Assembly: GCA_021292165.1 (NCBI GenBank)
Contig: CM037879.1
Location: 34,925,619 to 34,989,618 of the forward strand
Length of the DNA: 64,000 nucleotides
Direction: 5' to 3'
Source of the DNA: Shinisaurus crocodilurus
Taxonomy: Eukaryota > Chordata > Lepidosauria > Squamata > Shinisauridae
This document shows, one piece after another, positions 34,620-45,856 of the stretch. How positions within the stretch are numbered: position 1 is the first letter of the stretch; each line of letters starts with the position of its first letter. Under the pieces are notes generated by a model. The model did no database searches and had not been told where the DNA came from. It was given only the letters and a program-made list of their open reading frames with translations. The position numbers and the translations under genes are program-made.

Positions 34620-34755
34620 GGGTGCAATTCTATGCAAGTTTAGACAGAAAAAAAGGCCTACAACTCGCAGCATGGCCCAGCCAACTATGCTGGCTGGGGC
34701 ATGCTGGGAGTTGTAGGCTTTTTTTCTGTCTAAACTTGCATAGCATTTTGCACCG
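34620..34755. mobile_element. Palindromic Harbinger-type MITE with duplicated left tip
   Basis: TIRs GGGTGCAATTCTATGCAAG and CTTGCATAGCATTTTGCACC surround an inner palindrome around 'CTACAACTCGCAGCATGG'. It is flanked by TTA on both sides (34617-34619, 34756-34758). The left tip plus flank ('CTACACTTAGGGTGCAAT', then 'CCTATGCAAT') is repeated once upstream from 34582, a 28-bp tandem step. Confidence 0.75.
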
Positions 34756-34758
34756 TTA

Positions 34759-36084
34759 ATGACTGACAGCTGAATGTGTGAACATTAACATCTTTTGCAT
34801 ATGAAGCTGCTGTAATGTTAGCAGATAAAAAATTCTGGGCAAAGTAGGGCAAAGATTCAGAGCTACTGGAGGTTACTCTAATGGTTCATGAAAGCCAGTA
34901 TCTCTCTTCAAATTCTTCTTCTTTTCCAGGGGAGTTATGGATTTTCTGTATATGCAAATATACACATTTGTGCTGTGTCATCTTAAAAGGAACATATCCA
35001 TTTAATCCAGATTACCTGTCCATCAAAGTAGTGGGTTAATTCTTCTATATGTACATGCAAATCTGTCTGTAAGCACTTGCTAGTGACTCTCAGCAAATAT
35101 AGGCTCCTTATTTTATAATTGGATGCCTGAAGTAAGCATGCTTATAAAAACTGACAAACCTAATAGATCTGAAGCAGGCTGCTGAAGTTTCATTACTTTA
35201 GTAATCTGAACCCCTGACCTTCTAGATAGAGGTAATGCAATCTGGCTTCATTTTCATTCTTACTGCAGAAATTTCCTAGATATCTGTTTATGAATGCAAA
35301 GGTTAAACATCAAGTGAGGGTCATTAGAGCAAACCCTCATTTATTCTTTCATTGCTGAAATGCATTACACTAGGCAAACTAAGCAATTTACCTTCCTCCA
35401 AATGTTTTTATTTTGCCACAGGAGTGTAAAAAAAAAATGTCCCCAATAACTAGATCACTTGAAAATAACTTTCTTTTATGTCTTTGTTGCCAGTGGGATC
35501 CGTAGTGAAATACAGAAGTTTAGGAAATATAGACCCTGCTAAAATTACACTACCAAAATAATATAAAAGTGAAATAGAAACCCTATGTAGATGACATATG
35601 TGGAGATATCAATGCATGGACTGTGGGAAGAATAGAATTGTGTGCCTGTAGGGCCTGCCCCCGTTTCCCACCTACATGCATTCACTTGAAGTTCTGAACA
35701 ACACGCATGAACAACTTTTGTATGCCTAGGATCTGCAACCAGGGGGCCTGCATTTCTCAGTTCACTGATCTCGTGTAAAGAGCCTATATGTATACAAATT
35801 GTAAATGCACAGGCTCTGTTCACATCTTTGGTGGATGATGGTAATGGGTGCCATCCCACTGCCCCTGTCCATGAGTTGATATTTCCACATATATCAACCA
35901 AATAGGACTAGAGTTAGCCCTTAAGCTGTGGTCATCAAAGTTTTACATTGCTGAATTCAGAAGAATTCGGTCCACATTATTTTTGCAGATTCGGTCCACA
36001 TTATTTCCTCACTGCTTGGAAACCCCCGAACAGTAGTCTTTATCTGGTACTTAAAACATGCCACAGTTGGCACCTCCCACATAC
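34759..36084. other. Intron 3, no gene seen
   Basis: Non-coding DNA. No recognisable element, and no splice-flanked open segment. Confidence 0.4.
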
Positions 36085-36445
36085 CAAGGGGGAGGGCACT
36101 CAACTAGGTGGGTGCCACCACAGAGAGAAAGCCAGCTTCCATGTTGCTGCCAGATGGTAATCTGCAGGTTGTGGTACAACCAGAAATGCCTCCTCCAGTG
36201 ATCTTAGCAACGGAATGGGTCTCTATCAGGGAAAGTGATACCAGGTCACAAGTTGTTCAGAACTTTATATGTCAGTAACAATACCTTGAGCCTGGCTCAG
36301 CTGCTAATAGGCAGTCCATGCAGGTGCTTCAGCACCCATGTAATAAGTGTGTGGCCATGCAGCCCACTCAGCAGCCTGCCTGGCTGCACCAGCTGCAGCT
36401 TCCAGACCAAGCACCAGCATAGCCCCACATAAAGCACATTACTGT
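36085..36445 (-). mobile_element. Old L2 LINE 3' fragment
   Basis: On the minus strand the order of words matches the L2 3' region: 'GTGGGGCTATGCTGGTGCTT', 'GCAGCTGGTGCAGCCAGGC', then 'CTGAGCCAGGCTCAAGGTA'. The better-preserved copies at 37109-37745 and 49187-50835 give the reference. It is strongly decayed. Confidence 0.6.
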
Positions 36446-36904
36446 ATTTATTTATTTATTTATTTATGTATTTGGGAATACTTATTCTCAGAGACATACC
36501 TCAAATGATTAAGATGGATTTGAATAAGTTGATTAATGAGATCTCATGGGATATAGATAGATGGGTATCTCTAAAGTTGAGTTGCTGGGGAAAGGTTAAT
36601 ACACTTAAGATGCAGCTTTCAAGTCATCATGAAGGCAAATGATTTTATCCTCAAAGTGCCTTGCAAAATTACACCAGGCCTCTGAGTGTTCTGACATAGG
36701 ATTTACCGGGTTAGATGACAACAAACTCTGGACCGTTTGGAAAAACTCTGCTGCATATCTACTGAAGATGCACTGGAGGCAGCAAAGTAAGCCTTCACTG
36801 CCTTCACTGCCATGCAGTAGGCATGATTATTTACCCTTACATGTGTTCAGTTGGCGTCATGATAAGTCTTGTGCCACTTATGGTCTAGTTGTCTTCTAGC
36901 CTCT

Positions 36905-36983
36905 TTCATTGCAAACTGTTGTAAACCGCCCAGAGAGCTTCGGCTATCGGGCGGCATAAAAATGTATTAAATAAATAAATTGC
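36905..36983 (+). mobile_element. LINE or SINE 3' tail
   Basis: A short 3' end, 'GTAAACCGCCCAGAGAGCTT', 'CGGCTATCGGGCGGCATAAA', followed by an AATAAATAAAT tail. This is a common reptilian retroposon tail of uncertain parent. Confidence 0.55.
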
Positions 36984-37108
36984 TCAGAGTTCCCCAAAAA
37001 ACCAGGGAGTGGCCAGGTTCTGCAGTGCCAGAAACGGCGCTTGGGAGCAATTGTGTTGATAGACCATTGTGTCTCAGCGTTCCATAGTGTGACTAGAGGT
37101 TTGATAGG

Positions 37109-37745
37109 ATTTATTTATTTATTTATTATATTTATTAATCGCCCATCTGGCCGGTCACCCAGCCACCCTGGGCGATGTACAACCAAAATAACACAATAAA
37201 ACAATACAATAAAATATAATAATTAAAACAATATAAAAATTTCTTTTAAAATCCTAACCCACCCCATATTCCCGCCTGAACAGCCATGTTTTTAATGCTC
37301 GGCGGAAGCTCATCGTGGAGGGGGCATGGTGAAGATCACTAGGGAGGGAGTTCCATAACGTGGGGGCCGCCACAGAGAAGGCCCTCTTCCTAGTCCCCAC
37401 CAGCCTGGCTGCTCTGGCTGATGGGATAAGGAGAAGGCCGTCTGTGGCAGATCTTGTTGAGTGGTCTCCTTGGTGTTGCTAGAGGCGCTCCTTGAGATAA
37501 ACTGGGCCGGAGCCGTGTAGGGTTTTAAAGGTCAAAACTAACACCTTGAATTCGGCTCAGCAAGCAACTGGTAGCCAGTGCAACTCCTTAAGCACTGGCG
37601 TGATGTGATCACGCCGGCGGCTGCCCTTAATCAGGCGAGCTGTTGCGTTCTGTACCAGCTGAAGCTTCCGAACCGTCTTCCAGGGTAACCCCACGTAGAA
37701 CGCATTACAGTAGTCTAGGCGAGAGGAGACCAAGGCATGAACCAC
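37109..37745 (-). mobile_element. L2 LINE 3' fragment
   Basis: The minus strand 37745-37557 encodes MVHALVSSRLDYCNAFYVGL and KTVRKLQLVQNATARLIKG, then HITPVLKELHWLPVAC, nearly the same as residues in the 49489-50673 frame. It is followed by the 3' UTR and an (AAATA)n-type tail at 37109-37140. It is 5'-truncated, as usual for LINEs, and its closeness to the 49-kb copy suggests a fairly recent family. Confidence 0.85.
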
Positions 37746-37829
37746 TGATGGGATTGCTGGCTTTGGCTACTGGAAATTCCCCCAGAGCATTCAGTAATCC
37801 ATCAGATTCCATAAGTCTCTGTGGACTTC

Positions 37830-38008
37830 CTCCAGTTTCAGAGGCAGTATGCCTATGTGCACCAGTTGCTGGGAAACATGGGCAGGAGGGTGCTGTTGCA
37901 CTCATGACCTGCTTGTGGGAACCCGTGGGCAACTGGTTGGCCATTGTGTGAATGGAATGATGTACTAGATGGTCTGTTGGTCTGATCCAGCACAGCTGTT
38001 CTTATGTA
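37830..38008 (+). mobile_element. CR1 LINE 3' end fragment
   Basis: 'GGGCAACTGGTTGGCCATTG', 'GTCTGATCCAGCACAGCTGT' and the end 'TCTTATG' match the CR1 3' UTR also seen at 59090-59178. Confidence 0.75.
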
Positions 38009-38232
38009 GCCACCAAACATTCACCTGTGGGGACATTAGAATCAGCCCAGTATGTAGAGACTGCAGCTGTGTGCACAAATCTTTGCATCAGGCCCACTGC
38101 ATATAACCAGTGTAGATTTTAAGAGATTTCTTCTCATCTTAATGCCTGAAATTGCATGAATATTATTATTTCTACTTTTATTTCCAGTGTTTCTTTTAAA
38201 AATATTTTTGTTTTTATCAATTAATTATACAG

Positions 38233-38442
38233 CCTTACAAGATTTACAAGGAAGTATTGAATATTACCTCCTCTCCTGGAATGACACTGTCCATGACAAC
38301 TCCAGGAAGATCCCTGCCAGTGAAAACCATGCCTTCATTGGTGAATTACATCCTAACACAGAGTATCAGGTTTTGCTTCAGGTGTTCAATGGGATTCACA
38401 ACATCACCAGTGAGGCAGTGCATGTGACTACATCAGATGGAG
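38233..38442 (+). CDS. USH2A: USH2A exon 4 of 7, FN3 repeat
   Basis: A 210-bp exon with acceptor TATACAG at 38226-38232 and donor GTAGG at 38443. It begins by finishing Thr and reads LQDLQGSIEYYLLSWND, then HPNTEYQVLLQVFNGIHNIT (the L-P-x-T-x-Y FN3 core) and ends at VTTSDG plus one base. The lone base joins the next exon to give Glu. NDT and NIT are potential N-glycosylation sites. The acceptor's polypyrimidine tract is weak: the upstream sequence is AT-rich (TTTTATCAATTAATTATACAG). I chose this site from frame continuity. Confidence 0.91.
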
Positions 38443-39764
38443 GTAGGTTTAGTATCGAAGGTAGCCTGGCTTAAAAACTGAGAATGAAATTGATTGATTT
38501 TTGTTAGGGCTGAGATCAGTCATCCTTCCATTATGAAATTTCCGGTATAAAAGGGAAGGGGACTATAACGCTAAAATGCTTAAGTGCTGGTTGTCATCAA
38601 GCAGCCGATCAATAAAAGGTCCCACTGAGACAGCAGCACAAAGCTCTAATAGTGAATATTAACCCACTTTGTTCTCATCCTGCCCTGTTTACTACTATCC
38701 ACATACTCAGCTTGGAGCTGAGTTCATGTCAATAAATGGAGGGATTTAAAAAACAATTAATGGTTTTTAAAAAGATTTGCTCTGTGAAGCAGTGTACTTT
38801 TAACATGACAGTCAACTGTTGGGCCATTCCTGAGTCACCAAAAATGGAGGGTGTAAATCCAGCCTTTGAGAGAATTTCCCTATGACTCATTTCCAAGCCA
38901 GTTAGCAAGCAGTGGGGAGGGAAGAAAGAAAGCAACTTGTGAATCTGAAATGTGTTTGGAATGGCCTTTCTAATCTTTTTGGCTTTATAAAGTCTCATTA
39001 TAAACATTATAATATCATTACCTCAGAAGCAAGTGTTCCAGGTCATTAGCAAAGCACTTTAAGTGGGGATTGCATTTCCTTTGCAATGCCAAAGGTCAGC
39101 CCCCTTTTGTTTATAAAATAGAACTCGTTGCAAGTGCAATTTTTCAACTGGTTAAGATAGACTTGCCAGATAAAAATAGGTCCTTTGCATAGCTATTTCT
39201 GACACGCTTAAATAATTTGTGTAATTTAACGCTAAGGAAGATTTTTGTTTAAAAAAAAAAGCAAGGCTTCATCATTATCTATGGTAATCAACATTCAAAA
39301 TCATTTACATAATAACAGTAATGCACATTGCCTTCACATTGCTCAAGTTACAAGTCTGCTAAAAGCTAGGGATATGTCACATTTCACCAAAGAGTGTATT
39401 TTAGATTTTGCTTCAGAAAGAAAATTGTCATGGGGGTGTATGAAAGATGAGTCCAGACCAAATAATTGTGGACGGGGCCACACAGATAAGTGGATAATTT
39501 ATCATTGTATCCCACTGGTCACATTTTTACTAAAGAGGAAGGCGATGCTGGTGGTATAAAGCGCTTTACCACCATCTCCCACTGTTTCTAACTGAGATTA
39601 TAATAAGCCAATTTAGAGAGGGATACAGACAGTGATAACTTCATCAGAGGCAAGTAGATAAGCAGCAGACCCTTTGCTAAACCTAAATTCTAATCTGCAT
39701 TTGGTTAAACAAGTGCTTTTACAGAGACAGCTGGAGTTTATTCAGTTTCTTCCTTTATTTCTAG
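38443..39764. other. Intron 4, no repeat recognised
   Basis: 1.3 kb of non-coding DNA between exons 4 and 5. It contains chance open frames only. Confidence 0.5.
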
Positions 39765-39967
39765 AGCCGGAGGGCATGTTCCCTCCAGAGGTTGTCATCA
39801 TCAACAGTACAGCTGTACGTGTCATCTGGACATTGCCTTCAAACCCAAATGGTGTTGTCACAGAGTATTCTGTCTATGTAAATAATAAGCGATACGAGAC
39901 TGGAATGAAGGCGCCTGGCTCTTTTCTTTTAGGAGATTTGTCTCCATTCACTGTTTATGATATACAG
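39765..39967 (+). CDS. USH2A: USH2A exon 5 of 7, FN3 repeat
   Basis: A 203-bp exon with acceptor TTTATTTCTAG ending at 39764 and donor GTTAGA at 39968. It encodes the start of a new FN3 repeat (MFPPEVVIINSTAVRVIW, then LPSNPNGVVTEYSVYVNN) and runs to LSPFTVYDIQ, ending in phase 0. The donor GTTAGA lacks the usual A at +3 but keeps GT. This is one of the best-conserved stretches compared with my memory of mammalian usherin. Confidence 0.93.
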
Positions 39968-40182
39968 GTTAGAACAAAAAAATTTCTCATTATATATTAT
40001 GAATATATATATGGATGTTAACACACATCTGCATAGTAGTGTGCATACTTGACAGTGTGTGGATGTGAGTCATGCTTTTCATTGGTATTTCAAGGAAGAA
40101 TTCTATCTATTGATCTATCAGCAAAGAAAAATAATCTACACATAAGCATTTTTTTGGAATGTGTAGTGTATATCTATCTATA

Positions 40183-40535
40183 TATCTAGAGTGGGGATGC
40201 TTGATGAATTCGACTTTTGCAAATTTGGTTGCAAACTGACCTGCTCCAGACGAATATGTGGATCAGAACAAAATTATCCTTCAAATTTTGCACTTCAGTT
40301 CTTGGCTCAAAAACATACCAAAATGCTTATTTTAGGATGAAGTAAGTTTTATAAATGTGTATTTTGTGAGAAAATGCATTCGAAAATACCTATTTAAATA
40401 CAAATGTTTATGCACATTTTAAAAAATGGCAGATTAATGCAGAAATATGATTGAACACACTTATGAATGATGAAGACATGAAAACTGGTACAGATTGGAA
40501 ACAGACTGATAATTCCATCCCTAATATTCTACAGA
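40183..40535. mobile_element. hAT-like non-autonomous element, 'GATGGA/TCCATCCCTA' group
   Basis: AT-rich sequence with 'GCACTTCAGTTCTTGGCTCA' and 'GAAAATGCATTCGAAAATAC' words and a right end TTCCATCCCTAAT. Similar layout and words occur at 45111-45533 and 53489-53868. The boundaries are approximate. Confidence 0.45.
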
Positions 40536-40595
40536 TTGAGTTGGAGTTCTGTACAGACACTCATACACCTGGAATTATATTTTAAAATCATTGTG

Positions 40596-40642
40596 TATGC
40601 ATATCTATATCTATATATCTATATCTATATATAGATATATAT
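40596..40642. repeat. (TATC)n/(TA)n microsatellite
   Basis: Alternating TATATC/TATA units, 47 bp, in intron 5. Confidence 0.8.
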
Positions 40643-42770
40643 AATGGGCCCACAAGCAATGTTTATTTTTGAGCATACCCTTTTTTTTAATGTATTCATA
40701 GTTTTCTCTTTTAACTACATCAAAACTACATTTCCTCTGATCCTGTGATTCTAAACTTACAATATATATTACAAAGACACAAAGATCCTACTCCTACTCA
40801 TTAAAACAAAATTGCAATTGTTTTAGAAACGTCAGGCATGCATAATACATCAACCCAGACAAATAATGATATTGCATTCGTTAGCCTTTTATCATCTTTC
40901 CCCTCCTCCCTTCTCTTTGTGGAACAGGCTGATCTCAGCCAAGAAATCCTTGTCTTTTAAAAATACTATTAATATTTAAAACCTTTATTTTCCCTCTTCC
41001 CCCCCCCTTATTTCCTTCCCTTTAGGCTCCCCCAAAATCTATATGTAATTTTCAGGTATGAATGTCTGCTCAAGAAAAAGCTTACAAATATTTTCCCCAT
41101 AACATAATTGAATTTCATCTATTTCTTGAAGAGTATGTTGCTTTAATTGCAACTTTCCCTTTTTGTTTGTCTCACTCAGACTTGGCTTAGTTTGAATTAT
41201 GTATGGGGAGGTTGTAACAGTAATCATGTATACTTTGTCCTAAAATTTGCATCCAGTTGCAACATGCCATAAATAAACGTCACCCAGAGGCACACCATAA
41301 CAGATTTCTATGTTCCAGCCCCTCTGCAGCACCAAGCTCTAACCCCCATGAATACACATATGACTTTCCAGTTTCTATATGGACACACATTTGTCTTCCC
41401 TCAACAGTAATGCAAATTCCAAATCCTTTTACACTTTTGGGGCTTCCATATTAATTTACCATGGGCATGTTATGTGTCCTGCAATATTAATCAGTTTGTT
41501 CTCCAGCTTCTCCTATTTCAGTATTAGCACCAAGATTTGTGGCACTGAGTTATAAGGTAAAATTCAAAGATTTAATTGTTTGTTTCTTGCCTTTCATACT
41601 ACATTCCTGATTGAATCCTCAGCTTCCTAAAACAATATCTATATTTGTGTCTGTCTTGCTTTTTGTCATCATGTGTAGACATCTGTCGATTTGTACTTTT
41701 GTATATTGAATGACCTCTTTGTTGCTAATGCAAAGGTGACAGTATTAGTCTTCCTTTGGAGCTATTTAAAGTACTCCTAACTGATGGAGTCATATTTTGT
41801 CTCTCATCTACAAAGTTCATCAAACATTAATACATCACTGTGAAAGCTAATTATTACTATTTAGAAAAGCAAAGAAAGCTGGTAGATCCAGAAAGGTGAA
41901 CTGATAAGAATCTGAGGGGTACCCCAATCCTAAACCTATTAATTTGGAATGGGTCCCCTACTGGCATTTCCATCATGCATACTCAGCATGCATGCCTACC
42001 ATCTTTGGTGGACACTGGTCAGGAAATGCTCCACATTTGCAGAAGACAATCTTTGTTTGGTTACAGGATAGCACCCCTTTATATAAGAGAATGGGGAGCT
42101 CCTGTTTATGTGGGTTAAGGGGGAGGAAGACATTTGGACCAATATATTTTGGACCAATATATTTAGCATGCGCCATAACAATTTTAGGAGTTCCTGGGCA
42201 CTCACCTCAGTGTTTGTTGCCATGATTTGCCATAAGCTACTTTCATGTACACTGGTTTAACTCTGGGATAGCTTTGCTAAAGAAAACCTGCCCTTTCCTG
42301 TTACAGCTTAGAGTGTGGTAAGCATGGGTTTATTTCATTTTAAGCTCACTGTATCCTCTCAGTTAGGTGAAGCTGAGACAGTGGACAGGATCAGTTAATA
42401 CGTTCTGCCCAGATAGCTTCCCTAAATGTCCTGGGCAACAAGAGTCTACCTTCCCTCTCTCGCTATCTGGTGAGCCTTGTTCTGCCTCAGACAGCACTGG
42501 ATGCTCATGCCAAGGGCATTACAGCGCAAGAAGAGGAGCAATTTGGGAATCATTGAATTTTGCCCAAGGTGGCTTGCTCAAGGCCATGTGGCAAAGGAAG
42601 GCTTTGAACCTACAAGCCGTAACAATGGAAAATCACAAAACACCTTAAGACACTAAAGACACATTCTTCATCATCATTACCATCACCCCTTTCTTTCATG
42701 CTGCCCAAGGCAGTATGTGTAGGGTTCTCAAGTGGTCTCCCATATGAACACTAACCAGACCCAGACCTGG
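40643..42770. other. Intron 5, no gene seen
   Basis: AT-rich non-coding DNA. 42480-42770 has weak MIR/L2-like words ('CAAGGCCATGTGGCAAAGGA', 'TTTGAACCTACAAGCC') that may be a very old retroposon. Near 42139 a 15-bp segment 'TTTGGACCAATATAT' is repeated in tandem. Confidence 0.4.
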
Positions 42771-43386
42771 TGTAAGGGTTAAGCCCAGCACCTCTGCAGA
42801 AGCACCTCAAGAAGATGACAGATTTGATTATGACTCCGACAAGGAGCAGTAGGAGGTGGCTGAGGCCTCAAGGCCATAGCAGCTGGAGTTATGTGGGAAT
42901 ATCACTGACAGTCCAATAAACCATTCTGAAACTGTGGGAACACCAACTCAGAGCAAAGAGGAGAAGAAGGAGGGACTAGGGATTAGGGATCCCAGGATTA
43001 GATGTCCAATGAAGAAGGAGAAGCAGGGTAGGGTAGTACGCTGGTCAAAGTGATTCACTGCCCAAGAGATGCCCCAAGGAAAGGATCTGCCTTGAAAGCA
43101 GGGCTTTGTTAGCACACGTAGCCTGAACGGGAGGGCTATAACAATTTCCCAGTAGTTTGGTATCAACTCTCTCTAACTTGCCACCTTAGATTAAGAAGCT
43201 GGTTTTCTCAGCTGTTAAAACGACTTTACTCTTTTGTAACCATTATTGTAAGACAACCTACTGTGTAGCCTGGAGCAAGACCCGCTCACTTGTGGGTTTG
43301 TTTGTTTTTTACATAATAAAAGTCAATTGCCTAGAATTACAAATCAGTGACTTGTCTTCGACGGGAGGCAGGGTGGCCTGGGCACC
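42771..43386 (+). mobile_element. Possible solo LTR, uncertain
   Basis: It begins TGTAAGGGTTAAGCCCAGC and ends near GGCAGGGTGGCCTGGGCA. A polyadenylation-like ACATAATAAAAGTCAATTGC lies 65 bp before the end, as in many LTRs. The TG...CA limits are my choice. No target duplication or internal retroviral region was seen. Confidence 0.35.
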
Positions 43387-44153
43387 TGGTTAGCTTCAGT
43401 GAAGTTCCTGAACACATAAGTTCAGTAAATTTCTAATTATCAATGCAAGAGTCAGTAGCTCCTTTAGAAGCCAGTCTCTGAAAGAAATCAGCATTAGAGA
43501 TGCCAGAAATACTCATATTCCAGGGCTCGGCTATGAGTTTCAGGGGACCATAAAAAGAGGCAAGCATTTGGAATCCCAAATTCTTCTCCTGCTCAGCTTA
43601 AAACATAAACCAGAGTAGATTTCTCATCTAAGCTCCATCCTAGCCCACTTTTTCTGTTCCCTATGAAGACCTTACACTCAAAATGCAAAACACATTGTGA
43701 TTAAAATTTATTCTACTTGAATCAATCAAATAGTGTCTTGCACCTAATGAATTTTTGTTTAATGTGCTATCATTTTGGTGTGTTCTTTCCAAAAAACATT
43801 ATGGGACATTTTCTATTTTAGTGTCTGTGTCAGGTGCAAGCCAGCCTATGTAGGGATAAGAAAATAGATTACTTTTAACCATCCCGTTCTATGAGTGGTC
43901 TCCCACTGTAGGTGTACAAAACCTAGACTAACATGCTTGCCTAGACTTTATGTCATAGCAACTAGAGCTTCTGCAGTAAATGTATAAGATCAGGAACTAA
44001 GGCAGAGGTGCCCAAGGGTGCCCTGAATTTCCACCAACTGATTTCTGTGCTGCTGCTACTACTATTCCTTCCCTTCCCCAGAGATACTAATTCAGATTGC
44101 TCTTTTCCCACTAGCAGTGAGGAAAGAGCAATCTGAATCAGAATTACTGAGGT

Positions 44154-44244
44154 GTGTGTGTGTGTGTGTGAATGCATGTGTGTGTGCGTACATGTGCATT
44201 TGTGCATGTGCCTATGTGTGTGCGTGTGCATGTGCATATGTGTG
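44154..44244. repeat. (TG)n-rich microsatellite region
   Basis: Interrupted TG/TGCA repeats, 91 bp, in intron 5. They sit about 210 bp upstream of exon 6. Cys- or His-rich open frames here are artefacts of the repeat. Confidence 0.85.
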
Positions 44245-44456
44245 CAGCCCCCAACCACTGAGTCAACATCACCCTCAATGCTGAAAAGTTTGTGCATCCC
44301 TGTACTGAGGAGTAACAGTTTTTTCTTGCAATCCTCATTTCAAAATGGAAGTCCTTATTGTCGCACTGAAGTCAATTGTGCTAAGTTTGCACTCATACTT
44401 TAACTTCAGTACACCAAATAGTTAAAACAATATTTTTTGCTTTCTAATTATTTTAG

Positions 44457-44569
44457 GTTGAAGTCTGCACAGTATATGCTTGTGTGAGAAGTAATGGAAC
44501 CCAAATTACAACTGTAGAAGATGAGCCAAATGAGTTAGCAGCACCACGAATTCATGTCCTTAGTCCAAG
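44457..44569 (+). CDS. USH2A: USH2A exon 6 of 7, FN3 repeat end
   Basis: A short 113-bp exon with acceptor TTATTTTAG ending at 44456 and donor GTATTA at 44570. It encodes VEVCTVYACVRSNGTQITTV, the F/G strands of the FN3 repeat opened in exon 5, with the paired cysteines typical of usherin repeats. A linker (EDEPNELAAPRIHVLSPR) follows and diverges from mammals as far as I remember. The final AG completes an Arg codon with the next exon, 15.8 kb away. Confidence 0.9.
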
Positions 44570-45110
44570 GTATTAAAGTATATTTATTTTTCTTAAATCA
44601 GAAGAGCCTGTGGTGATAAAAGAAACAGACAATGATTTTGTTATTCAAGGTGTGAAATACCGTAGTTGTTTGCACAAAGCTCCACAGTGAAGAAGGAAGA
44701 CTGCAATGAACATATGAAGCTGCCTTAGTTAGACCATCGTTCTAACTCGCCCAGGACCGCATAACCTCTTTCACCCTGAGGGCTGCATTCCATTCTGGAG
44801 AAGCTCTCGGGGGGGGGGGGACATTCCAGTGGTGGGCAGGGACAAAGGCAAAAGGGGTGGGCCATGAATACCAGCCTATTTTAGCTTAAAGCTCTTACTG
44901 CCAGTAATTATGCCTTAGGAGAGGCATTTCAACCTTTTAGAATAGGGAAACAACTGTGCAAAAGCTAGGAAACCACCAAAAGGCCTGTGGTTGCGGGAAA
45001 GACCAGGGGATGGGGGTGTAGTGTTCTGGAGACCCCTGGAGGACTGGATTTGGGCCCCAGGCCTGAGGTTCTGCACTCCTAGCCATGTCTGTCCAATAGT
45101 GTCATAGGGA
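44570..45110. other. Intron 6 start, no gene seen
   Basis: Non-coding. A G-run of 11 lies at 44810-44820. Nothing else was recognised. Confidence 0.45.
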
Positions 45111-45533
45111 TGGATGAGAAATTCGTTTCAGTTCATTTTTGACCAGAATTTACCCCATTCACACCTCCTGGAATTGAAGATGGAACTGAACACAATCTGT
45201 GGTCTGAAATGTGTACTGCTTCTGAAATTCTCAGCTTCCAATGCAATTTGCACAGCCAAAAATGCATTCAAAAAGGCATATATTTGAAAAATGCACACAC
45301 ACACACTTTAACTAATGGGAGAAAAATGTATACACTTCTTCTAATGTACGGATATTTGAGCATATGTTTGCCTAATGTACACATTTTTGTATACATTTTT
45401 TGATCAGAAAATTCTGAGAAGAGCAAAAACTGAAAGATAATTGCGTTCCAGTTCACTTATTAATTCAGAAACTATGAATTAGTTGGTTCATATTAAAATG
45501 CGATCCAAATGAATTTCTCCCCCGTCCTTAAAT
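45111..45533. mobile_element. hAT-like non-autonomous element
   Basis: The left end TAGGGATGGATGAGAAATTCG and right end CGAATGAATTTC-like sequence followed by CCGTCCTTA are imperfect inverted repeats. 'TTTCAGTTCATTTTTGACC' near the left pairs with 'GAACCAACTAATTCATAG'-type sequence near the right. The AT-rich centre has 'AAAAATGCATTC' words shared with 40183 and 53489. Confidence 0.55.
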
Positions 45534-45602
45534 GCAGTATGCTTGATCTGTCAAGGCCTTACTGAGCTTTGCTGCAGATAACCTAAGGCCTCCAGCATTG
45601 CC

Positions 45603-45856
45603 TGGAATTGATTATTTATTTATTTATTTATTATATTTATATCCTGCCTTTTTTCCTGCAAGGAACCCAAGGCAGCTTACATAATCCTCCTCCTCCGTTC
45701 CATCTTATCCTCACAACAACCCTGTGAGGTAGGTAAGGCTGAAAGTCCATGACTGGCCCAAAGTCACCCAGTGAGCTTCATGCCGAGTGGGGACTATAGC
45801 CTGGATCTCTGGAGTCCCAGTCCAACACTCTAACCATTGTGCTACACTGCCTCTCG
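45603..45856 (-). mobile_element. tRNA-derived CORE-SINE (MIR type)
   Basis: On the minus strand: a tRNA-like head (GCAGTGTAGCACAATGGTTA, GAGTGTTGGACTGGGACT), a CORE block (CACTGGGTGACTTTGGGCC, CTACCTCACAGGGTTGTTGT) and a tail (GGAAAAAAGGCAGGATATAA) with an AATAAATAAAT end. The B-box-like region lies around 'GGATCTCTGGAGTCC' on the + strand. The tail marks its LINE partner. Confidence 0.85.

Noticed and set aside
42771..43386. Confident LTR call
   Set aside because: TG...CA limits and a polyadenylation-like signal exist, but there is no target duplication, partner LTR or second copy in the window; kept only at low confidence.
44144..44403. Cys- or His/Thr-rich open frames
   Set aside because: Translation of a TG/CA microsatellite.
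45603..45856. Functional tRNA gene
   Set aside because: Only the head is tRNA-like; it continues into a CORE block and LINE-type tail, so it is a SINE.
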